Shown here piece by piece: positions 6,825 through 11,968 of a stretch of DNA of 11,968 nucleotides. Positions within the stretch are counted from its first letter, which is position 1. The number at the start of each line of letters is the position of its first letter. Source of the DNA: Equivita sp045641605. Lineage in GTDB: Bacteria; Actinomycetota; Coriobacteriia; Coriobacteriales; Eggerthellaceae. The position numbers and the translations under genes were made by a program. Location: positions 1-11,968 of the forward strand of contig JAZUHG010000032.1 in assembly GCA_045641605.1 (NCBI GenBank), given 5' to 3'. The notes beneath the pieces were generated by a model. It saw nothing but the letters and a program-made list of their open reading frames with translations. It ran no database searches and was not told the origin of the DNA.

Positions 6825-8096
6825 ATCAGAGAACAGTTTCTTAAACAATCCTCTTAACTTGCCTTTCTTCTTCTTAGGTTCTTCCTCAATTTCAGGTTCC
6901 GGTTCTGGTTCCGGTTCGGGAACAGGTTCTGGCTCTGGTTCTTCCTTAGCTTCTGGAACCTCTTCGATTTCAGGTTCCGGCTCTGGGGTCGGAGCCTGCT
7001 CTTCTATCTCTACAACTTCGTCTTCTTGTTCTTCTTCAGCTGGCACTTCTGTAATTTCGTCCTGAACCTCCGACCCCGAATCTTCTTCAACGACCGGTTC
7101 TGGCTCAGGTTCCGGTACAGATTCTGGTTCTGGGTCCGGTTCCGGTATAGGCTCTGGTTCTGATTCCGGCTCAGGCTCAGGTTCTGGCTCCTCGCCGATA
7201 AAGGCCTTCGCGAAATCTTCCGCATTAAAGTTGCGAAGATCTTCAATCTTCTCACCAACGCCAATTTTTAGAATTGGCAAGTCCAGCTCTTTTGAAATCG
7301 CTAAGGCAATTCCGCCCTTAGCAGTGCCATCAAGCTTTGTTACAATCAAACCATCAAGGTCAAGAAACTCATTGAATTCCTTAGCCTGAGTTAGGCCATT
7401 TTGACCTGTTGTGGCATCTATTACCAAAATTACATAAACCGGAAGTTTGGACCTCTTCCTGGTAACGTTAACAACTTTTTCAAGTTCCGCCATCAAATCT
7501 TTTGACGTATGAAGGCGTCCAGCTGTATCTATTAAAACCAGATCTGTGTCTAATTCTTCGGCACGCTCGATTGTAGCGTAGCAAACACTTGCAGGATCAC
7601 TTCCGCGCTCGCGAGTAACCATCTCAACATTTGCGCGTTGTGCCCAAACTTCAAGCTGCTCAATAGCAGCGGCTCTAAATGTGTCAGCGCTTCCCAAAAT
7701 TACGCTAACGCCTAGGTCCGTAGCTTCTTTAGCAATCTTGCCAACAGTAGTGGTTTTGCCTGTGCCATTAATTCCTACAAAAAGAATTACAGCTTTATCC
7801 CCTGTTAAAATTCCTTTTTTGTCATGAGCAAACTGCTCGGCAATACGTTCGGACAATAAACTAATAACAGCTTTGGCATCAGGCAATGCCTTGCGCTTGG
7901 ATTCGTCTTTTAAATTATCGATTATCTCTAAAGTAGCTGGAGCTCCAACATCGGCAGATATCAAGGCCTCCTCAAGACCTTCTCAGAACTCATCATCAAG
8001 GTTTGGGCCTTTGTCAAGCAAAACATTAACTTGTTCTTGAAACTTTTCTCTAGTGCTTCCCAGGCCTTTACTGATCTTTTCAAATATTCTAGCCAT
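6822..8096 (-). CDS. ftsY: SRP receptor GTPase FtsY with a C-terminal acidic tail
   Basis: Membrane receptor for SRP; it forms a GTPase heterodimer with Ffh and hands ribosomes to SecYEG. It has 424 residues. The start is ATG 8096, preceded by TAGGTG that overlaps the smc stop, giving the N-terminus MARIFEKISKGL. One TGA at residue 38 (DDEF-W-EGLEEALISADVG) reads as Trp, which relatives carry there. NG domain: GINGTGKTT 108-116, DTAGR 190-194, TKLDG 253-257, GVGEKIEDLRNF about 279-290. Residues 302-407 are an acidic Pro-Glu tail, and the last 17 residues are basic and amphipathic (KKKKG then KLRGLFKKLFSD). E. coli FtsY carries its acidic domain at the N-terminus, so the order here is reversed. 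Under the standard code the gene would falsely start at an internal TTG (7964). The stop is TAA, one base before ffh. Confidence 0.96.
6876..7193 (-). repeat. Pro-Glu low-complexity coding tract in the ftsY tail
   Basis: Imperfect short GAACCGGAACC-like repeats encode runs of EPEPEP in two blocks (about residues 302-336 and 371-406), separated by a more varied acidic stretch. The forward strand shows the matching GGTTCCGGTTCTGG pattern. Such tracts are prone to length change by slippage. Confidence 0.85.
7983..7985 (-). other. In-frame UGA read as Trp (residue 38, FtsY)
   Basis: Context LDDEF-[UGA]-EGLEEALISADVG. Actinobacterial FtsY proteins commonly have a Trp or aromatic residue just before the ExLEExLxxADVG helix. 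Readthrough joins the N-terminal helix to the NG domain. Confidence 0.92.
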
Positions 8097-8103
8097 TGCG
8101 CAC

Positions 8104-11100
8104 CTATTTATCTATATTGTGGAGCCTGTCGTCTTTTTCAAGTTTTTGACTAACAACACGTGTAACTCCATCATTTTTCATAGAAACACCATAAAGAACG
8201 TTAGCCATCTCCATCGTCCTTCTTTGGTGGGTAATCATGATTAACTGCGTGCTGTCTCTTAAGTCTTCGAGGTACTTAATTAAACGACGAAGGTTTGTAT
8301 CGTCCAGTGCAGCTTCAACCTCGTCCAAAATATAGAACGGAGTTGAACGTTTTTTATAAACAGCAAACAACAGACAAAGCGCAACTAATGATTTCTCACC
8401 ACCAGAGAGCAGAGACATCTTGCTGATGTGCTTACCATGTGGTTGAGCTTTAACTTCAACGCCCGAGTTTTCAAGGTCGTTTGGCTCTTCAAGCTCTAGC
8501 CTTGCCCTGCCGCCAGGGAACAAAATTGCAAATATCTCTTGGAAGTTTTGGTTGACCTCATCAAATGTATTGATAAAGTCATCCTTCATTCGCTCTTCTA
8601 TAATAGCATTAATCTTCGATAAGCTAATCTTAGCAGCACGCAAATCCTCAACTTGACCATTTAGGAAGTCAAAGCGCTCTTTAAGTACGTCATATTCCTG
8701 CTTCGCGTCTGGGTTAATTACGCCCATGTTTGCGATGCGCCTTCGGAGCTTAAATTGACGCTCTTCTTTCTCTGGCCTATTTTCGATATCTGGCATCTCT
8801 AATGCTTTATCAACAGAAATACCCTCGATATTATCAATTGCATCAACGGCATTTTGAACTTGAATCTCTAATTTACCAAGTTCAACTTGAATCTCAGATA
8901 GTTTTTGATTCTCTTCGTCAAACTGCTTTCTTGCAGCGTTAGAAGCATTAATTGCGTCATCGGACTGCTTTTGAATTTCGCTTACAGCCTGGTTAACCGA
9001 ACTGAAGCTCTCATCTAATTTATCGAGATCTTTTTTAGCGGCCTTAGATAGGCTGTCTAAAGTCTGCGAAAGCGCCGAATAAACTTTAGTTAACTTCGCA
9101 CTGAGCTTAAGCTCCTCAATGTTTTCATTCTCTTTTTGTTCTTGAGCCGAAAGCCTTTCCTTAGCAGAGCCAAGAATCTCCTCATGGGAATTAAGCCTTT
9201 CCTTGAGCGCAGCCTCCTTAACAACCATTTCGTTATAAGCAGCCCTCTTTGTATCGGCAAGGGCGCGCGCATTTCTTATCTCTTCGCTAGAACCACTCAA
9301 CCATTCCTTGGATTGGTCGATCTCGCTAGATGCTTTATCGAGCTTCTTCTTATAGGTTAAAACATTGGAAGATTTAATGTCGTCTTCGGACCAATCATTG
9401 CTAAGCCCTGATTTAAGCTCGGCTAAATAATTATTGGCGAAGTCAAGCTCGGCCTTAGCGGTTGCCAAAGTATTTTTGAGTTCGATGTCACTTTGTTGAA
9501 GTTTAGTCATCTTTTTGTCAATTTCATCAACTTCACTTTGCGCGGCATCAATCTTTTTATTTAGATCAGAAGCTTCTTTATTCAGTTTCTTTAAATTTTT
9601 CTTGTACGACAAAATAGTCCTTGAGCTATCACTGTCGTAAGCGCTATCAACATAGAAAGGTCCCCCAATCAAATATCTACCATCGGGATAGATAATTGTG
9701 CCGTCTAAAGAAGCGATGCAAGTACCAATATTTTCTTCCGATGCCTTGAAGGCATCATCGGCATTATCAAAAACAACAACGTTAGACAAGACACCAAGGA
9801 TGTCGCCTTCGTTAACCTTAACTTCGCTAGACAAGCAAACTCCGCCAAATTTCTTGGCAAGTTTTTCAGCTTTTTCACCTGCATCTTTAGCGTATTGAGA
9901 GTTGTCGTTAACAACAAGCCTTAAACTTCCAGAAGCTTCGTTTGCCGCCTTAATTTCCTTTTTGATATCCTTAAGCTCTTTAGTTCCAGTTAAAAACGAA
10001 GACGAATAATTTCCTAACAAAGTCTCCAAAAGATTTAAATACTTTTCAGGAACATCAATTGAGTCACTCAAATTTTTAACCTTGCCAAACTTTTCTCTGT
10101 TCTTGTCAAGCCACTTTGTAGCCTCCGAAGACTCAGCATAGCTTGTCTCCAAGATTTTCTCAATTGCCAAGATGTTTGCGTTTGTGTCATTTAGCTTTGA
10201 GTTGATCTCGTCTAGAGACCCTAACTTTTCTGAAGATTCATCCGTCAACTTATCAAGATCTGCTTTATTTGCCTGGCATTGTTTTTCAATCTTTTCATAG
10301 GCTTCCTTCTTTTTCTCAGAAGCCTCCTTTGCCTCAGCAATCTTTATCATCAACTTATAATCTTCAATTTCTTGTTTGTACTTGTCTATGTCAAGAGCTC
10401 TTTTGTCATGTTCATCTTGAAGCTTAACAAGCGCTTCGTTAGCCTCATCAGCCTCTTTTTTAGCACTTTGACATTGTCCACTAAGCTCGCTTGCCTCATT
10501 ATTTAAAACTCTAAATTTATCTTCAAGGTCCTTAATTTCGTTTAATATTTCTTGTTTCTCTGGGCTTAATACATCGTCTGTGTTTTGCAAGTCAGACAAA
10601 CTGCTAATTTTTTCTTGAGCAGTTTGAGCCTTTTGCCTAAGAAGCAAAGACGAAGTTGCCAACCTATCAATTACAGAATTTAAGCTACGCTGCTTTGAGG
10701 AATACTCAACAATGTCAGAATTTTGACTTGCGATTTTCTTACGAAGGTCGCTTAAGGCAGCGTCTTTTTCTTCGTAATCTTTTTTCTTGTTATCGACAGA
10801 TTCTTGAAGGGTCTTCTTCTCGCCTTCGACCTTATCTCACTTTGCCTTAATTTTCTTTAAGTCATCAACGGCAATCTCAAGAGTTAATCCTTGAAGTTCC
10901 TCGACCAAACCGTCATAAGCCTCGGCTCTTTTAGCTTTAATGCGAAGAGGCTTTAGTTGACGCTCGATCTCCGCCAATACATCGCCAATTCTCTCAAGGT
11001 TAGCATCCATACGATCGAGCTTACGCTCGCTTCTATGCTTACGTTGCTTATGCTTTAAAACACCAGCGGCTTCCTCGATCAAGGTTCTTCTGTCAATTGG

Positions 11101-11559
11101 TTTAGATTGCAAAATAGAGTCCAAGTGACCTTGTGAAATAATCGAATTTGTATCTGTACCAATACCGCTATCGTGCAAAATATCTAAGACGTCAAGCCTT
11201 CTAGAATTAACTCCATTAATTAAATATTCACTTTCGCCACTTCTGTAAAGACGTCTTGAAACAGAGACTTCGTTATATTCAATAGGCAAAAGCCCGTCTG
11301 TGTTGTCAAGCACAAGTGTGACTTCGGCAACAGAGACAGCTCCGCGCTTCGAAGAACCAGCAAAGATAACATCTTCCATAACTCCACCACGCAAGGACTT
11401 AGCGTTTCTCTCGCCCAAGACCCAAAGAATGGCATCACAAATATTACTTTTACCAGAACCATTAGGTCCTACAATCGCAGAAATACCAGGCTCCAAAACA
11501 ACACTTGTCTTATCAGCAAAAGATTTAAAACCTTTCATTTCGAGGCGTTTTAAATACAT
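8104..11559 (-). CDS. smc: Chromosome segregation/condensation protein SMC
   Basis: SMC ATPase that, with ScpA and ScpB, organises and helps segregate the chromosome. It has 1151 residues, close to the usual 1150-1190. The N-terminal head has GFKSFADKT, Walker A GPNGSGKS (31-38) and Q-loop SQGHLDSIL (Gln 143). Coiled-coil arms run about 170-490 and 640-1000, rich in Glu, Lys, Ala and Leu. The hinge is about 494-639. The C-terminal head has signature LSGGEKS (about 1051) and Walker B FYILDEVEAALDD (about 1075-1087), with THQRRTM after it. One TGA at residue 241 (KIKAK-W-DKVEG) must be read as Trp; a standard reading would split the gene into a 240-residue fragment and a headless remainder. Start ATG 11559 is three bases after the rnc stop, with only a weak, distant GAAGGG. 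The stop is TAG, the only TAG in the window, and it is part of the ftsY SD. Confidence 0.97.
10837..10839 (-). other. In-frame UGA read as Trp (residue 241, SMC)
   Basis: Context DDLKKIKAK-[UGA]-DKVEG, at the start of the first coiled coil. Related SMCs often have Trp or another aromatic or hydrophobic residue a few positions after the (L/I)AVDDL motif. The frame and the coiled-coil pattern continue without shift. Confidence 0.9.
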
Positions 11560-11562
11560 CGC

Positions 11563-11968
11563 TTACACGTCCCTTCGGTCCCCAAGAGCATACAGAGCTG
11601 CATTTGCCTCTGCTTCTTTTTTTGAGTGTCCCTTGCCTTTAGCCAAAACTTTTCCGTTAACAGAAACTTCGGCAACAAAAGTTTTATCATGTGCAGGACC
11701 ACTTTCTTCAATAATTTTATATTCAGGAGTTCCCTGGTCAACCTGCATTTTTTCTTGTAAAGCACTTTTTGGGTTTTCTTGAGAAGAAAGACTTCTGTTA
11801 TCTATCATCTTGCTAACCAAGTTGTCCAAAACAAAATGCCAACATCTAATTTGTCCGCCATCTAAAAATACAGCAGCCACAAGAGCTTCGAAGACATTTT
11901 CAAGAGCACTCTTCAGTCCTCTAATTCAAGTCGGATCGTAGCCATGTCGTTCTGTGAGCCAAGGAGTT
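11563..11968 (-). CDS. rnc: Ribonuclease III, C-terminal part (5' end outside window)
   Basis: Endonuclease for double-stranded RNA, used in rRNA and mRNA processing. Only the last 134 residues are in the window. The end of the catalytic domain is SALENVFEALVAAVFLDGG, matching the family's last helix. The double-stranded RNA binding domain follows: PKSALQEKMQ, GTPEYKIIEESGPAHDKTF and GKGHSKKEAEANAALYAL, all standard. One TGA (11926-11928, YDPT-W-IRGLK) interrupts the frame and is read as Trp; otherwise only a GTG-started fragment would be seen. At the place aligned with E. coli Asp114, a metal ligand, this protein has Asn; the neighbouring catalytic Glu (E. coli Glu117) is kept. The stop TAA is three bases before smc, so the two are likely co-transcribed, an order common in Gram-positive groups. 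Confidence 0.92.
11926..11928 (-). other. In-frame UGA read as Trp (RNase III)
   Basis: Context GYDPT-[UGA]-IRGLKSALENVFEAL. The reading frame continues unbroken into the left-hand RNase III core and onward to the window edge. The exact residue at this loop position is not one I know to be conserved, so the identification as Trp leans on the other sites. Confidence 0.8.

Noticed and set aside
6822..7964. FtsY starting at the internal TTG 7964
   Set aside because: This drops the N-domain helix and begins inside ALISADVG. The frame extends through one UGA to ATG 8096, which has an SD-like AGGTG and a normal FtsY N-terminus.
11300..11782. 160-residue open frame on the plus strand across smc and rnc
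   Set aside because: It lies antisense to conserved SMC head and dsRBD coding sequence, has no SD or recognisable domain, and is explained as a shadow. The same holds for the other antisense frames in smc, ffh, efp and the symporter.
3542..11928. Frame-interrupting TGA codons as pseudogenes or sequencing errors
   Set aside because: Eight separate disruptions, all TGA and never TAA or TAG, with no frameshifts and intact essential motifs on both sides in single-copy housekeeping genes, are not explained by decay or error.
1226..11928. UGA as glycine (code 25, Absconditabacteria/Gracilibacteria) or as selenocysteine
   Set aside because: The diagnostic sites (AGCS 415 and 473, FtsY 38, BspA 107) are Trp positions in relatives, not Gly or Cys. 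The proteins also do not resemble those candidate phyla, and no selenoprotein family is involved.

Overview
The window looks like a chromosomal segment of a low-GC member of the Coriobacteriia (Actinomycetota), probably near Atopobium/Olsenella. The placement rests on remembered family patterns: the SMC head and proximal arm, the start of EF-P, the N-domain of Ffh, and the order rnc-smc-ftsY-ffh. It has not been checked by a search.

The dominant signal is the genetic code. Eight in-frame TGA codons interrupt otherwise intact housekeeping and surface genes (RNase III, SMC, FtsY, the alanine/glycine symporter three times, the BspA-like protein twice). At most of these sites the protein family expects tryptophan. 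Every gene whose end is visible stops at TAA (seven) or TAG (one); none stops at TGA. The window therefore reads with UGA = Trp (table 4-like), and all coordinates below use that code. Under the standard code, five of the nine genes would look broken or mis-started.

Layout: 1-1546 (minus) is a secreted BspA/DUF285-type repeat protein that runs off the left edge, with 81-bp repeats in perfect register. 1547-1683 is a divergent promoter region. 1684-3325 (plus) is a two-gene unit, a DJ-1/PfpI-family protein overlapping a MOFRL-type glycerate kinase. 3314-11968 (minus, reading right to left) is a tightly packed housekeeping unit: rnc (partial), smc, ftsY, ffh, efp, and an AGCS-family sodium:alanine/glycine symporter. 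Its junctions are 1 to 7 nt long, twice as the same TAATATG stop/start. The last gene meets the glycerate kinase tail to tail with a 12-nt overlap.

Functionally, the minus-strand unit joins RNA processing (RNase III), chromosome organisation (SMC), co-translational membrane targeting (FtsY + Ffh), translation of difficult proline stretches (EF-P) and one polytopic membrane transporter. The plus-strand pair suggests handling of reactive carbonyls and return of glycerate to glycolysis. No tRNA, rRNA, CRISPR array, insertion sequence or prophage gene was seen, and there is no gene-free stretch longer than 137 bp.
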